DNA from: Flavobacterium sp. NG2
GTDB lineage: Bacteria > Bacteroidota > Bacteroidia > Flavobacteriales > Flavobacteriaceae
DNA: 64,000 nt
NCBI RefSeq assembly: GCF_034119845.1
Contig: NZ_CP139420.1
Span: forward strand, 784,001 to 848,000
Direction of reading: 5' to 3'
The stretch's first letter is position 1; every line of letters begins with the position of its first letter. Both the position numbers and the translations under genes were made by a program. The notes under the pieces were generated by a model, which saw nothing but the letters and a program-made list of their open reading frames with translations, was not told where the DNA came from and ran no database searches. Below are positions 52,079 to 61,681 of the stretch, piece after piece.

Positions 52079-54910
52079 ATGAATATAAAATTACTCTTCT
52101 TTTTATTTATTTCCCTATCGGCATGGAGCCAAAATAAAACTGCTATTTCGGGAACTGTTCTCGACTCCAAGACCTTGCAACCTTTAGCAAATGCTGTCGT
52201 TTCTATTCAGAACACTAACCTAATGCAGTTAACAAATCCCAATGGAAGCTTTATCATCAACGAGGTCGTTTCTGGCGACATTTTGTTGTTAATTCATACC
52301 CAAGGTTATAAAGATGCCTTAATTCCCATAACTATCAAAACAACTGAAATACTGAATTTAGGCTCCATCCTCCTTGAAGAAGATATAATTACCGAACAAC
52401 AAAGCAATACCATACGGATTTTTGAAAACGACTTAAATGAGGACAATGGCGGCACCGAAAGCACTTCGGGCTTATTGCAGTCTACCAAAGATGCTTTTCA
52501 ACAAGCAGCGGCTTTTAACTGGGGCCAAGCCCGTTTTAAAGTTCGTGGATTAGATAGCGAACAAGCCTATACCCTCATCAATGGCGTTAAGATGAACAAA
52601 ATCTACGACGGCAGACCACAATGGAGCAATTGGGGCGGTCTTAACGATGCCACTCGTAATCAAGAATGGACCTTAGGAACAACCGCCTCCGATTATGGTT
52701 TTGGAGGAATATTAGGCACACAAGAAATCAACACCCGAGCTTCCATCTACAGAGCTGGTACTCGCATCACATTGTCCGCTACCAATAGCAATTATAGTTG
52801 GCGCACGATGGTAACACATGCTTCTGGGATGAATGCGAAAGGTTGGGCTTACGTGATTTCGGCGGGGAAGCGTTGGGCAAATGAAGGTTATTTTGAAGGT
52901 ACTACTTATGATGCGAATTCAGCTTTTATTAGTATCGAAAAGAAACTAAACGATCAACACGCCTTAAATTTTACCGGAATTTATACGCCCAACCAAAGAG
53001 GTAAAAATGCGGCTAATACAAATGAAGTTATTGAATTAACATCAAGCACTTACAATCCGTATTGGGGCTATCAAAACGGAGAAAAAAGAAATGCCCGCGT
53101 CAAAACCATCGAGGAACCCATTTTGATGCTGAATCACTATTTTTCCATCAATGACCACAGCAACCTCAACACAAGTTTGATGTATCAATTTGGAAAACTA
53201 AGCAATAGCAATATTGACTATCAAAACGCCAACAGCCCCGACCCTACTTATTATCGAAAGTTACCGAGTTATTACAGTTCGCTTTATGCTTCTGATAATG
53301 GTGAATACTCCGGTGCTTTTACGCCAGATTTTGAAAATGCTGAAAAGAACAAACTTCAATTTTTAGCCCAACCTCAAATTGATTGGCAAGGGTTATACCG
53401 AGCCAATCAAAGTCCGATACTAGATTCGAACGGAAAAATCACGGGCTATCAACCTGCACAAAGTCATTACGTCCTCTACGAGGATCGTACCGACGATAAA
53501 ACAGCTGTCGCTAACACGATTTTTACCACCCAACTTAGCGATCATCTTAGTATGAATGCCGGTGCTTCGTTTTCGAATCTTAATTCCCATAACTATCAAA
53601 AACTTACAGACTTGCTTGGTGGTGCTTATTTTGAAGATATTGATGCGTTTTACAAAGGCAATCAAGCCCAATCCGACTTGAATAACCCCACCCGAAAAGT
53701 GGGTGTAGGAGATTCTTACGGGTATAATTTTAACTATTTTGCTACAACTTTGGATGCTTTCACTCAATTCAAATTTACCTATAACCGCATAGATTTTTAT
53801 TTAGCACAAAGCTTTTCGAATACGAAATACCAACGCGAAGGCTTGTACAAAAATGGACTTTATGAACAGATTTCCTTTGGCAAAAGCCAAAAAATTACTT
53901 TTGAGAACAGCGGCTTCAAGGGAGGTTTAGTCCTTAAAATATCAGGCAAACAATCGGTAACTTTTAATGCGGCACATTTGACAAAAGCACCTTCGTTAAG
54001 AAATAGTTTTTCGAATGCTCGCTTAAATAATTCCGTTGTGCAGGGACTGCAAAGTGAAACTCTCAACAGCCTTGATGCTTCTTATTATTACCGTTCCCCT
54101 AAAGTACAATCACGATTAACCGCCTATTATGTCAATTTGAAAAACGCAACGAACACCACCTTTTTCTACGCAGAAGGGATTTTTGATAATGGTGCTGGTT
54201 ACACCAATACCAATGCTTTTGTAGGACAAACATTGACACAACTTGACAAGAAAAACATAGGACTCGAGTGGAGTTTAGAATATCCAATTACGACAACACT
54301 TAAAACCAGTTTTGCTGCCGCCTACGGACAGTTCATCTATGCTAACAATCCAAATTTGACGGTTAACAACGATGCTTTATCTACAATTGACAATCAAAAT
54401 CCTAGTTTTGATTTTGGTAAAACCCAACTCAAAAATTACAAACAAGCTGGAATGCCACAACAAGCTTACAGCTGGAATATAGAATACCGTGACCCTAAAT
54501 ACTGGTGGCTAGCCGCCAATGCCAATTACCTTAACGACCATTATGTTGATGTTTCGCCAATAGCGAGAACGACTCGGTTTTATACCAATCCTGCCAGCGG
54601 TTTCCCCTTTCCTGAAGCTACTGAAGAACGAGCCAAAGCACTTTTGGAACAAGAAAAACTAGATCCTGTTGCTTTGCTAAATGTGATTGGAGGGAAATCT
54701 TGGCGTCTTCGCAAGAAATATTTAGGATTGTTTTTTAGCATCAATAATGTGTTGGATACCAAATATAAAACTGGTGGATACGAACAATCCCGCAATGCTA
54801 ATTACCGACAACGCGATCAAGATGTGTCTAGCGGCACGCCTTCTTTTGGCAACAAATATTACAACGGTTACGGCCGTACCTATTATTTCAACCTTAATTA
54901 TAGTTTATAA
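52079..54910 (+). CDS. TonB-dependent receptor with carboxypeptidase-like domain
   Basis: An outer-membrane transporter of 943 residues. The signal peptide MNIKLLFFLFISLSAWS is followed by a CarboxypepD_reg-like domain (about 20-100), a plug domain (about 120-240; KVRGLDSEQAYTLINGVKMN) and a barrel ending in YYFNLNYSL. An in-frame TTG at 52073 exists, but the ATG at 52079 begins the signal peptide and is preferred. It lacks the SusC-type signature. It is paired with the next lipoprotein gene, with a 14-base gap. The substrate is unknown. Confidence 0.9.
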   Translation: MNIKLLFFLFISLSAWSQNKTAISGTVLDSKTLQPLANAVVSIQNTNLMQLTNPNGSFIINEVVSGDILLLIHTQGYKDALIPITIKTTEILNLGSILLEEDIITEQQSNTIRIFENDLNEDNGGTESTSGLLQSTKDAFQQAAAFNWGQARFKVRGLDSEQAYTLINGVKMNKIYDGRPQWSNWGGLNDATRNQEWTLGTTASDYGFGGILGTQEINTRASIYRAGTRITLSATNSNYSWRTMVTHASGMNAKGWAYVISAGKRWANEGYFEGTTYDANSAFISIEKKLNDQHALNFTGIYTPNQRGKNAANTNEVIELTSSTYNPYWGYQNGEKRNARVKTIEEPILMLNHYFSINDHSNLNTSLMYQFGKLSNSNIDYQNANSPDPTYYRKLPSYYSSLYASDNGEYSGAFTPDFENAEKNKLQFLAQPQIDWQGLYRANQSPILDSNGKITGYQPAQSHYVLYEDRTDDKTAVANTIFTTQLSDHLSMNAGASFSNLNSHNYQKLTDLLGGAYFEDIDAFYKGNQAQSDLNNPTRKVGVGDSYGYNFNYFATTLDAFTQFKFTYNRIDFYLAQSFSNTKYQREGLYKNGLYEQISFGKSQKITFENSGFKGGLVLKISGKQSVTFNAAHLTKAPSLRNSFSNARLNNSVVQGLQSETLNSLDASYYYRSPKVQSRLTAYYVNLKNATNTTFFYAEGIFDNGAGYTNTNAFVGQTLTQLDKKNIGLEWSLEYPITTTLKTSFAAAYGQFIYANNPNLTVNNDALSTIDNQNPSFDFGKTQLKNYKQAGMPQQAYSWNIEYRDPKYWWLAANANYLNDHYVDVSPIARTTRFYTNPASGFPFPEATEERAKALLEQEKLDPVALLNVIGGKSWRLRKKYLGLFFSINNVLDTKYKTGGYEQSRNANYRQRDQDVSSGTPSFGNKYYNGYGRTYYFNLNYSL

Positions 54911-54924
54911 TAAATCGTTTGTTT

Positions 54925-56304
54925 ATGAAAATCAACTATCAAATTAGAGCAGGATTCATATTGATATTTTTAGGCTTCACTTCATGTATTTCCGAAGAAA
55001 GCAGTATTCCGCAATTGGTATGCAATCAACCCGATTTAAAAACCAATCGAACCGTATACGATGTCTATAAAACCGCCAATACGGTGGTTACCAAATATGC
55101 TTATGATGATATTATAGAAGCCTATGTGGTTTCGACAGATGAATATGGAAATTTTTTCAAGACGATTTCATTTCAAACATTGGCTACAGCCTCCTCCCCT
55201 GCTATCGGTTTTAGTGTTCCTGTGGATGCCAGTAACTTGTATATTGATTATCGGGTGGGCAATAAAGTCTATCTAAAACTAAAAAATCAATATACCGATT
55301 TGTATTTTGACGGACTTCGAATTGGCAGTATTTATGCCAATGCCTTCAATGAAGCAACCGTGGGACGCTTATCGCAAAATGATTATAAGAACGTACTTTT
55401 CCCTTCCTGTACAACCTTGGACGAAAGTCAATTAATCAAAAACCTAACGATTCCAGAGTTATTAAACCCTTCTAACCTGAATACGTTGATTGAACTAGAG
55501 GATGTTCAATTTGCTGAAGAAGCCATTGGTAGAAAATTTTATGAAGATGCCAACAACGTTGGTGGTGGTACCAACTGGAACTTGGTTGACAAAAATGGTA
55601 ATCAAGTCTATTTGAGAACCAGCAGCTATGCTCGATTTGCAACAACTACTATACCTACAGGAAAAGGAAAAGTGAGAGGTATCCTGACTAAATTTGGTTC
55701 TGATTACCAATTACTAGCGCGTTCTGAAAAAGATATTGAAATGACTGGAACCCGAGCGATTCCGTTTTTTACTGAGGATTTTCAATCGGTTACTGAAAAT
55801 ACGAATGTCAGTCTTCCGGGTTGGTCAAATTTTGTCCAAGCAGGTTCTTTATTTTGGAGAGGAGCCGTATATAATGGAAATGGCTGTGCCGAATTTGCCA
55901 TTAGCGGCACCAAAGTAGCTTCAAATATTGCTTGGTTGATTTCGCCCAAAATTGATATGGACTTGCACACGAATGAAGTCCTTACTTTTAGAACAGCACA
56001 ACACCATCTCGATGTTGATTCACCACTAAACACTTTGGAGGTTTATATTTCGACCAACTTTAACGGTATTGATTATGCCAAAGCGACTTGGATAAAAGTA
56101 CCATTTAACTTGCCTAAGCAAGCAACGCCTTGGTATCAGTTTATAGGTTCAGGAGGCGTAGATTTATCAGGCTATACAGGCAAAATTAACATTGCTTTCA
56201 AATACATTGGTTCTGGGAAAACCACTACACTGGATGGCGCTTTTCAAGTAGATGATGTTCAGATTTTTGGAGATAAAAATAAGTTTGTACAAGGGGTGCA
56301 TTAA
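54925..56304 (+). CDS. DUF5689 / choice-of-anchor lipoprotein
   Basis: A 459-residue surface lipoprotein with lipobox FTSCIS (Cys about 21). It has a DUF5689-type domain (about 40-230; VYDVYKTANTVVTKYAYDD, LLNPSNLNTLIELEDVQF) and a C-terminal choice-of-anchor-J-like jelly roll (about 285-455; FFTEDFQSV, ISPKIDMDLHTNEVLTFRTA). The ATG at 54925 is used; the TTG two codons earlier is not. It directly follows the TonB receptor, resembling the SusC/SusD logic where a surface lipoprotein presents the substrate, but it is not SusD. Confidence 0.85.
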   Translation: MKINYQIRAGFILIFLGFTSCISEESSIPQLVCNQPDLKTNRTVYDVYKTANTVVTKYAYDDIIEAYVVSTDEYGNFFKTISFQTLATASSPAIGFSVPVDASNLYIDYRVGNKVYLKLKNQYTDLYFDGLRIGSIYANAFNEATVGRLSQNDYKNVLFPSCTTLDESQLIKNLTIPELLNPSNLNTLIELEDVQFAEEAIGRKFYEDANNVGGGTNWNLVDKNGNQVYLRTSSYARFATTTIPTGKGKVRGILTKFGSDYQLLARSEKDIEMTGTRAIPFFTEDFQSVTENTNVSLPGWSNFVQAGSLFWRGAVYNGNGCAEFAISGTKVASNIAWLISPKIDMDLHTNEVLTFRTAQHHLDVDSPLNTLEVYISTNFNGIDYAKATWIKVPFNLPKQATPWYQFIGSGGVDLSGYTGKINIAFKYIGSGKTTTLDGAFQVDDVQIFGDKNKFVQGVH

Positions 56305-56461
56305 CCACAAAGAACACAAAGGCAACACTAAGATTCACTAAGATTTTTAAACATCTTCATTTTTTATACTATGCTTCTAACAGAATACAATCAATTCTCA
56401 GAGCTAAAAAAAGCTGCTAAATTTATGATTTAATTAGAATTTTAGTATTGGTTAAATACCA

Positions 56462-56469
56462 TACATTTG
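56462..56469 (+). promoter_or_regulatory. Bacteroidota -7 box of FKBP gene
   Basis: TACATTTG fits TAnnTTTG, 17 bases before the chosen ATG at 56487. Confidence 0.4.
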
Positions 56470-56486
56470 CAAAAAACCAACCAATA

Positions 56487-56942
56487 ATGAAACAAATCCT
56501 ATTAGCAATCACCTTTCTAATTGTAACATCCTGTTCCAAGAATGACTATGAAACCATTGATTATGTTACGAAAAACGAACAAGAAATCACCGATTATATT
56601 GCAACAAATAATTTAACGGCTACCAGAAGTAATTCTGGCTTGTATTATGTGATTACCGAAGAAGGAACTGGAGCCCAACCTACAGCCACTTCAACTGTTA
56701 CTGTTGCCTATAAAGGAAGTTTTATTAATGGCCAACTTTTTGATAAAAGTACTGACGCAGGTATTAGTTTTAGTTTACAAAGAGTAATCAGAGGTTGGAC
56801 CGAAGGAATTACATATTTCAAAGAAGGAGGCAAAGGATTGCTTTTGATTCCTTCACATCTCGCCTACGGAAGTTATAATTACAATGGTATCCCGGGAGGC
56901 TCAGTACTAATCTTTGAAATACATTTGATTAGTATAAATTAG
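56487..56942 (+). CDS. FKBP-type peptidyl-prolyl isomerase lipoprotein 1
   Basis: A 151-residue lipoprotein (MKQILLAITFLIVTSCSKND; lipobox VTSC). After a short linker comes an FKBP domain with VTVAYKGSFINGQLFDKS, the VIRGWTEGITYFKEGGKG active-site strand and SVLIFEIHLI. It catalyses proline isomerisation in periplasmic folding. An upstream in-frame ATG (56448) would add 13 residues ahead of the lipoprotein signal, so the ATG at 56487 is preferred. It is one of two adjacent FKBP genes, likely a tandem duplication. Confidence 0.88.
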   Translation: MKQILLAITFLIVTSCSKNDYETIDYVTKNEQEITDYIATNNLTATRSNSGLYYVITEEGTGAQPTATSTVTVAYKGSFINGQLFDKSTDAGISFSLQRVIRGWTEGITYFKEGGKGLLLIPSHLAYGSYNYNGIPGGSVLIFEIHLISIN

Positions 56943-56997
56943 ACACCAAAACTCATTAAAATCAACAATAAAACAATTAAATAAAACTCAATTTATC

Positions 56998-57474
56998 ATG
57001 ATGAAATTTGCACTTTTAGCCGTTGCTTTGACATTATCCGTTACTTCTTGTAAAAAGAAAGACAATAACGAAGAAACAACTGAAACAACCCATTCGGTTG
57101 CCAATAACGACCAACAAATACAAGACTACCTAGCTAAAAATAATTTAACCGCCAAAAAAACAGACTCTGGATTGTACTATGTAATTACCGAAGAAGGAAC
57201 TGGAGCACAACCTACAGCCGAATCAAATGTTACAGTTGCTTATAAAGGGTACTTTACAGATGGAAATGTTTTTGACCAAAGCGGTGCTGAAGGAATTTCG
57301 TTTGGATTAGGTCAAGTAATCCCTGGATGGACAGAGGGAATTACCTATTTTAAAGAAGGTGGAAAAGGAATGCTCTTAATCCCTTCTGATTTAGGTTATG
57401 GAAGCGAAGACAGAGGACCAATCCCAGGAAACTCAGTACTTATTTTTGATATTCACTTAATTAAAGTAGATTAA
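56998..57474 (+). CDS. FKBP-type peptidyl-prolyl isomerase lipoprotein 2
   Basis: A 158-residue lipoprotein with lipobox SVTSC (Cys18) and one FKBP domain, 55 bases after the first copy. Active-site strands: VTVAYKGYFTDGNVFDQSGA, VIPGWTEGITYFKEGGKG and SVLIFDIHLIKVD. The linker and N-terminal helix (DYLAKNNLTAKKTDSGLYYV) match the first copy strongly, so the pair arose by duplication. The start is ATG at 56998 or 57001; they differ by one residue. Confidence 0.9.
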   Translation: MMKFALLAVALTLSVTSCKKKDNNEETTETTHSVANNDQQIQDYLAKNNLTAKKTDSGLYYVITEEGTGAQPTAESNVTVAYKGYFTDGNVFDQSGAEGISFGLGQVIPGWTEGITYFKEGGKGMLLIPSDLGYGSEDRGPIPGNSVLIFDIHLIKVD

Positions 57475-57627
57475 ATAAAATAGCAATTATTTACAACGAA
57501 GCGCAAAACTACAACACAAAATTATTCTAAGAGATACTGTAGATTTGCGCTTCTTTGTGTATCTTAGGAAAATATCTCCGTTACAAAGAATAAAATAATT
57601 TACATTCGTTACTACAAAGCAAATCGC

Positions 57628-57635
57628 TAAATTTG
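57628..57635 (+). promoter_or_regulatory. Bacteroidota -7 box of hflX
   Basis: TAAATTTG fits TAnnTTTG and lies 16 bases before the hflX ATG. A second match TAGATTTG is at 57540-57547. Confidence 0.45.
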
Positions 57636-57651
57636 CAGCTTATTCCATATT

Positions 57652-58893
57652 ATGTTAGAAAAAGAAGTAATCAATTTCGAAAAAACGGCCATTGTAGGTA
57701 TCATCACTCAAAATCAATCTGAGGACAAACTCAATGAGTACCTCGACGAATTAGAGTTTTTGACATTCACTGCTGGAGGACAAGTAGTCAAACGCTTTTC
57801 GCAAAAAACCGATAAACCCAATCCAAAAACCTTTGTAGGAACAGGAAAACTAGAGGAAATCATGTATTATATCAAGGAGAACCAAGTTTCGACTTTGATT
57901 TTTGATGATGAACTTTCGCCTTCTCAACAAAAAAATATCTCGAAATTAATTCCAGATTGTAAAGTACTTGATAGAACCAACCTTATCCTTGATATTTTTG
58001 CACAACGTGCAGAGACTTCTTATGCTAGAACACAAGTAGAACTGGCTCAATGTCAATATCTATTACCACGCCTTTCAGGGATGTGGACTCACTTAGAGCG
58101 TCAAAAAGGGGGTATCGGGATGCGTGGACCTGGAGAAACGGAGATTGAAACAGATAGACGTATTGTACGCGATAGAATCTCTCTTTTGAAAGATAAAATC
58201 AAAACTATTGACAAACAAATGGGAGTGCAACGCAGTAACCGTGGTGCAATGGTGCGTGTCGCTCTTGTAGGATATACCAATGTGGGTAAATCAACCTTGA
58301 TGAATGCTGTTGGAAAAAGCGATGTGTTTGTTGAAAACAAACTCTTTGCAACACTAGATACTACGGTACGTAAAGTTGTGATTAAAAACTTGCCTTTTTT
58401 GCTTTCTGATACCGTTGGATTCATCCGTAAATTGCCTACACAACTTGTTGATTCCTTCAAAAGTACTCTTGACGAAGTGCGCGAAGCCGATTTATTATTA
58501 CACGTAGTTGATATTTCACATCCTGATTTTGAAGACCATATCGCCTCTGTTAACCAAACGTTAATGGATATCAAAGCACACGATAAACCAACCATTATGG
58601 TGTTTAACAAAATCGATGCTTACCGCCATTTGACAATTGACGAAGACGATTTGATTACCGAAAAATCACAAAAACATTATACCCTTAACGAGTGGAAATT
58701 GACTTGGATGAGCCGTGTAGGAGAAGCCAATGCATTGTTTATATCAGCCACTAATAAACAGAACTTTGAAGAATTTAGAGAACGTGTTTATGAAGCCGTA
58801 AGGCAAATTCACATCACCCGTTTCCCTTACAACAAATTCTTGTACCCTGATTACAAGGATGCCATTGAAAAAGAAGATAAGGACGACGAATAA
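57652..58893 (+). CDS. hflX: Ribosome-splitting GTPase HflX
   Basis: A 413-residue GTPase that binds the 50S subunit and rescues stalled ribosomes, mainly under stress. An N-terminal HflX domain (about 1-120; PNPKTFVGTGKLEEI) and a coiled-coil linker lead to the conserved GGIGMRGPGETEIETDRR (about 151-168). The G domain has G1 GYTNVGKST, G3 DTVGF and G4 NKID. It stands alone, with a noncoding spacer downstream. Confidence 0.95.
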   Translation: MLEKEVINFEKTAIVGIITQNQSEDKLNEYLDELEFLTFTAGGQVVKRFSQKTDKPNPKTFVGTGKLEEIMYYIKENQVSTLIFDDELSPSQQKNISKLIPDCKVLDRTNLILDIFAQRAETSYARTQVELAQCQYLLPRLSGMWTHLERQKGGIGMRGPGETEIETDRRIVRDRISLLKDKIKTIDKQMGVQRSNRGAMVRVALVGYTNVGKSTLMNAVGKSDVFVENKLFATLDTTVRKVVIKNLPFLLSDTVGFIRKLPTQLVDSFKSTLDEVREADLLLHVVDISHPDFEDHIASVNQTLMDIKAHDKPTIMVFNKIDAYRHLTIDEDDLITEKSQKHYTLNEWKLTWMSRVGEANALFISATNKQNFEEFRERVYEAVRQIHITRFPYNKFLYPDYKDAIEKEDKDDE

Positions 58894-58947
58894 TTCCTTC
58901 AACCTAATTACCAAAATCCCTTTTGTTGATAGCAAGAGGGATTTTTT

Positions 58948-59052
58948 TTGGGCATGTCCCTGCTTCCACTCCGTTACATCAGGGTCAGGCTGTCCGCTGT
59001 ATCTTTTGTTCCGCTACCGCTGCACAAAAGGATGCCGCTTCCATCCTTCATG
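58948..59052 (+). repeat. Palindromic repeat, copy D (diverged)
   Basis: The unit contains GGCATGTCCCTGC, GGTCAGGCTGTCCGCT, TATCTTTTGTTCCGCT and GCACAAAAGGATGCCGCT. It shares the order and core of the palindromic units at 27003 and 49864 but has lost the CTTGTGG/CCACAAG arms. Confidence 0.6.
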
Positions 59053-59455
59053 CAAATATATTTTATCATTTTTCTAGCTTTCATTACAAAGAAACACACC
59101 TTTTTTAAGCAGTAATAACCCAATTATCAAAAATAAGTTCCTATTTGTATAGTAAAAACAAAAGGCTTGCAACAGTGAAGGACTTTTGTTTTTACAGTCA
59201 TTTTAAGGCGTTTTAAAGACGATTTAAACACAAACAACACTACAACCAAATAATTTGTTTTTCACTTAAAACACAATACTTAAATGCTTCTTAAAACTAT
59301 ATTTAAATAAATAGCCATGACCTGTCTGCCGACAGCAGATTTTATATTATAAAACAATTAAAAAAATCTGTGTAAATCCTTTTCATCCTGTTATCCAGGT
59401 CCAAATGCATAATCTAGGACAAAAAGAACCTTGGAAGTAACTAGCTCCAAACAAA

Positions 59456-59487
59456 AAAGCTTCCAAAATTTGACTTTTGGAAGCTTT
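59456..59487 (-). terminator. Terminator after M23-like gene
   Basis: Arms AAAGCTTCCAAAA and TTTTGGAAGCTTT with a 6-base loop, followed on the minus strand by TTTTTGTTTGG, 24 bases past the stop. Confidence 0.85.
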
Positions 59488-59510
59488 ATATTTTTTAGAT
59501 AATCTACAAA

Positions 59511-60854
59511 TTACATATTAGACAACCACCCTTGTGGATTAGAATAAGTGGTATTTTGCAGCAATAAAAACTTGATAACTGTTTTCCCAGTTTCGCCACT
59601 CGTTCTTACACGACCCAAACTTTGCTTTATATGTACTTTATCTCCTTTATTTACCGATACTGTACTTAAATTTTGATAAACAGTGAAGTAATCTCCATGC
59701 TGAATCATTACAGCCTTATTCACTGGTGACAAAATCATTACACTGGCCACTTCACCTCCAAAAACGGCTCTTGCATTGGCACCTTCTTCAGTTGTGATTT
59801 CGACACCACTGTTGTGAATTACCAACGTATTGTAAATAGGGTGCGCTTGATCTCCATAGCCTAAAGAAACAAATCCTTTTTCGACTGGCCAAGGTAAATT
59901 ACCTTTGTTTGCTCTAAAACTATCGGCAATTAATTTGGATTCTGGCGTCAACTCAATTCTAGACGAAGAAACCTCTGAACGAGAAACAACAGGTGCCTTA
60001 ACCTCTTCTACAGGTACTGGCGCAGCTTTTTTAGATGATTTTGGCGCTTTTGCAGCGGCTTCTGCAGCAGCCGCAGCTTTTGCTTCAGCAAGTGCTTTTG
60101 CTTTTGCCTCAGCAGCTTTTCTATTCGCTTCGGCAATGGCTTCACGAATCAATCGATCAATCTGGCGGTCTATATTTTTAGACTCACTTTGTTTTTTACG
60201 AATTTCAGATACGATTCGGTTTTTATCTTTTTTAATTGAATTAACTAATTTTTCTTGCTCTATTTTCTCTAGTTCAAGCGAAGCACGTTCTTTTTTATTC
60301 TCTTCAAGAAGTTTTTGTTTGGCGACTTTTTGTTCATTTAATTTTTTATTGACGGCCGTCAATTCTATAGATTTGCCTTTTATTTCTTCGCCTTGTTCTT
60401 TTCTAAAATTAGTGTATTGCTTTAAATATTGAACTCTTTTGAAAGCCTGCAAAAAGTTTTCTGAAGACAAAATAAACATAGCACGGCTTTGCTCTGAACG
60501 GCTTTTATAGGATTGTACAATCTTTTTTGCATAATCTTCTTTTAAAACCAATAATTCTTTATTCAGTTTATTGATTTTAAGTTGATTCAAATACATATCA
60601 TTGGCCAACAACTTGGTTTGTTTTTCTGTAGTACTAATCAAATTCTCTTTCAGCCTGATTTTGTTTTTTTGAATCAAATACACATTCATCGCTGATTTTT
60701 CTTTGGACTGAACCGACTTTAACATCTTCTCATTATCCTTAATTTCCCTTTGAATTTGGGCTTTGCGCTGCTCCAACTTTTCTTGTTGAGACGATTGACT
60801 CCAAAGGACAGAAGTCATGCACAATAAAACGAGGCTTAGAAAAAACTTTGGCAT
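59511..60854 (-). CDS. EnvC-like coiled-coil protein with degenerate M23 domain
   Basis: A 447-residue exported protein: signal peptide (MPKFFLSLVLLCMTSVLWS), a coiled coil (about 25-250), an Ala/Lys-rich linker (about 235-290) and a C-terminal LytM/M23 fold. The zinc ligands are missing: the usual HxxxD and HxH positions read HNSGVE and KFLLLQN, and the YxHL loop reads VYQNL. This is the state of EnvC-type activators, which switch on amidases at the division septum rather than cut peptidoglycan. The ATG at 60854 is preferred over 60875 because it opens the signal peptide. It follows the DUF4292 gene by 2-24 bases. Confidence 0.87.
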   Translation of the reverse strand: MPKFFLSLVLLCMTSVLWSQSSQQEKLEQRKAQIQREIKDNEKMLKSVQSKEKSAMNVYLIQKNKIRLKENLISTTEKQTKLLANDMYLNQLKINKLNKELLVLKEDYAKKIVQSYKSRSEQSRAMFILSSENFLQAFKRVQYLKQYTNFRKEQGEEIKGKSIELTAVNKKLNEQKVAKQKLLEENKKERASLELEKIEQEKLVNSIKKDKNRIVSEIRKKQSESKNIDRQIDRLIREAIAEANRKAAEAKAKALAEAKAAAAAEAAAKAPKSSKKAAPVPVEEVKAPVVSRSEVSSSRIELTPESKLIADSFRANKGNLPWPVEKGFVSLGYGDQAHPIYNTLVIHNSGVEITTEEGANARAVFGGEVASVMILSPVNKAVMIQHGDYFTVYQNLSTVSVNKGDKVHIKQSLGRVRTSGETGKTVIKFLLLQNTTYSNPQGWLSNM

Positions 60855-60877
60855 CTTGAAAATATATTTTTGCAAAT

Positions 60878-61681
60878 TTAATTAATTAAAATTCTTTTGT
60901 AGCCATTTGGGACACTATATGGAAAAGAAAGTTCTTCGTTGAAAGAAACCGAAGTATAATCTAAATTAATTTCGGTTTTTCCTTTTTCCTGTATCGCATG
61001 TATTTGAACGTTTGTAGGCATAATTAAAGCGTTAAATAGGCTGAAATTTGCGTACTCAATTTGTATTTTTCTGGCTTTATCAGTTTGTGCTACTTCTTGT
61101 TTTTTAATTTTAAAATTAGCCGCATCAATGTAGAACGTTTTTTGGGTCGAATTATTTGCTTTATCATCCAATCGGTACAATTGTTCGGCCATAGTTTGAT
61201 TGTATTTGCCTTTTTTTAAGTCATCAAGAGATTCTCCCATCAGCATATTTTGAATTTTATCATAATTCAAATCAGTTCCTAACCATTGACTCAAAGTACT
61301 AAAATCACCTTCAAAATAAGTTCCTTTAATTTTTTCATAATAACTCACTGTCTTTGGTGTGATAGATGCTTTGGCCATCGTTATTCCTAAAAAACGAATG
61401 CTCACTAAGATTTGCTCGTCTTTTTTAATGCGAATTTCGGCTGTAACATTTTGTGATTGATTGCCGTTATCAAAACTTGCATCAGATTTGATATAAACTG
61501 TTTTGAAATCGGCTTTATTTGCGTACAATTTTTCAATTACTGCATTGGTTTTTAATCCTATAACAGCTTCTGAATCTACATTTTGCACAAAGGTTTGCTT
61601 TGATTTACAAGATACTAAAGCAAGACTGCTAACCAAAGTTAACACAAAGAAGTTTCTTTTAAAAAAAGAGGTTGTTGTCAT
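60878..61681 (-). CDS. DUF4292 lipoprotein
   Basis: A 267-residue lipoprotein (lipobox LVSC in LALVSCKSK) of the DUF4292 family, with the conserved outer-leaflet-type beta sheet (IRIKKDEQILVSIRFLGITM and FYIDAANFKIKKQEVAQTD). It overlaps the upstream TPR gene by one base (ATG/stop overlap at 61681), so the two are translationally coupled; the EnvC-like gene follows. The fold resembles LolA/LolB-like lipoprotein carriers, so a role in envelope assembly is plausible. Confidence 0.88.
   Translation of the reverse strand: MTTTSFFKRNFFVLTLVSSLALVSCKSKQTFVQNVDSEAVIGLKTNAVIEKLYANKADFKTVYIKSDASFDNGNQSQNVTAEIRIKKDEQILVSIRFLGITMAKASITPKTVSYYEKIKGTYFEGDFSTLSQWLGTDLNYDKIQNMLMGESLDDLKKGKYNQTMAEQLYRLDDKANNSTQKTFYIDAANFKIKKQEVAQTDKARKIQIEYANFSLFNALIMPTNVQIHAIQEKGKTEINLDYTSVSFNEELSFPYSVPNGYKRILIN

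Larger units (their letters stand above)
58894..59510. other. Noncoding region with repeat copy D
   Basis: No gene is seen in these 617 bases. It includes a diverged palindromic unit (58948-59052) and the minus-strand terminator at 59456-59487. Confidence 0.65.

Noticed and set aside
59905..60432. A 175-codon plus-strand frame rich in Ala and Ser
   Set aside because: It is the antisense of the coiled-coil and Ala/Lys linker of the EnvC-like gene, whose repeats keep the opposite strand open.
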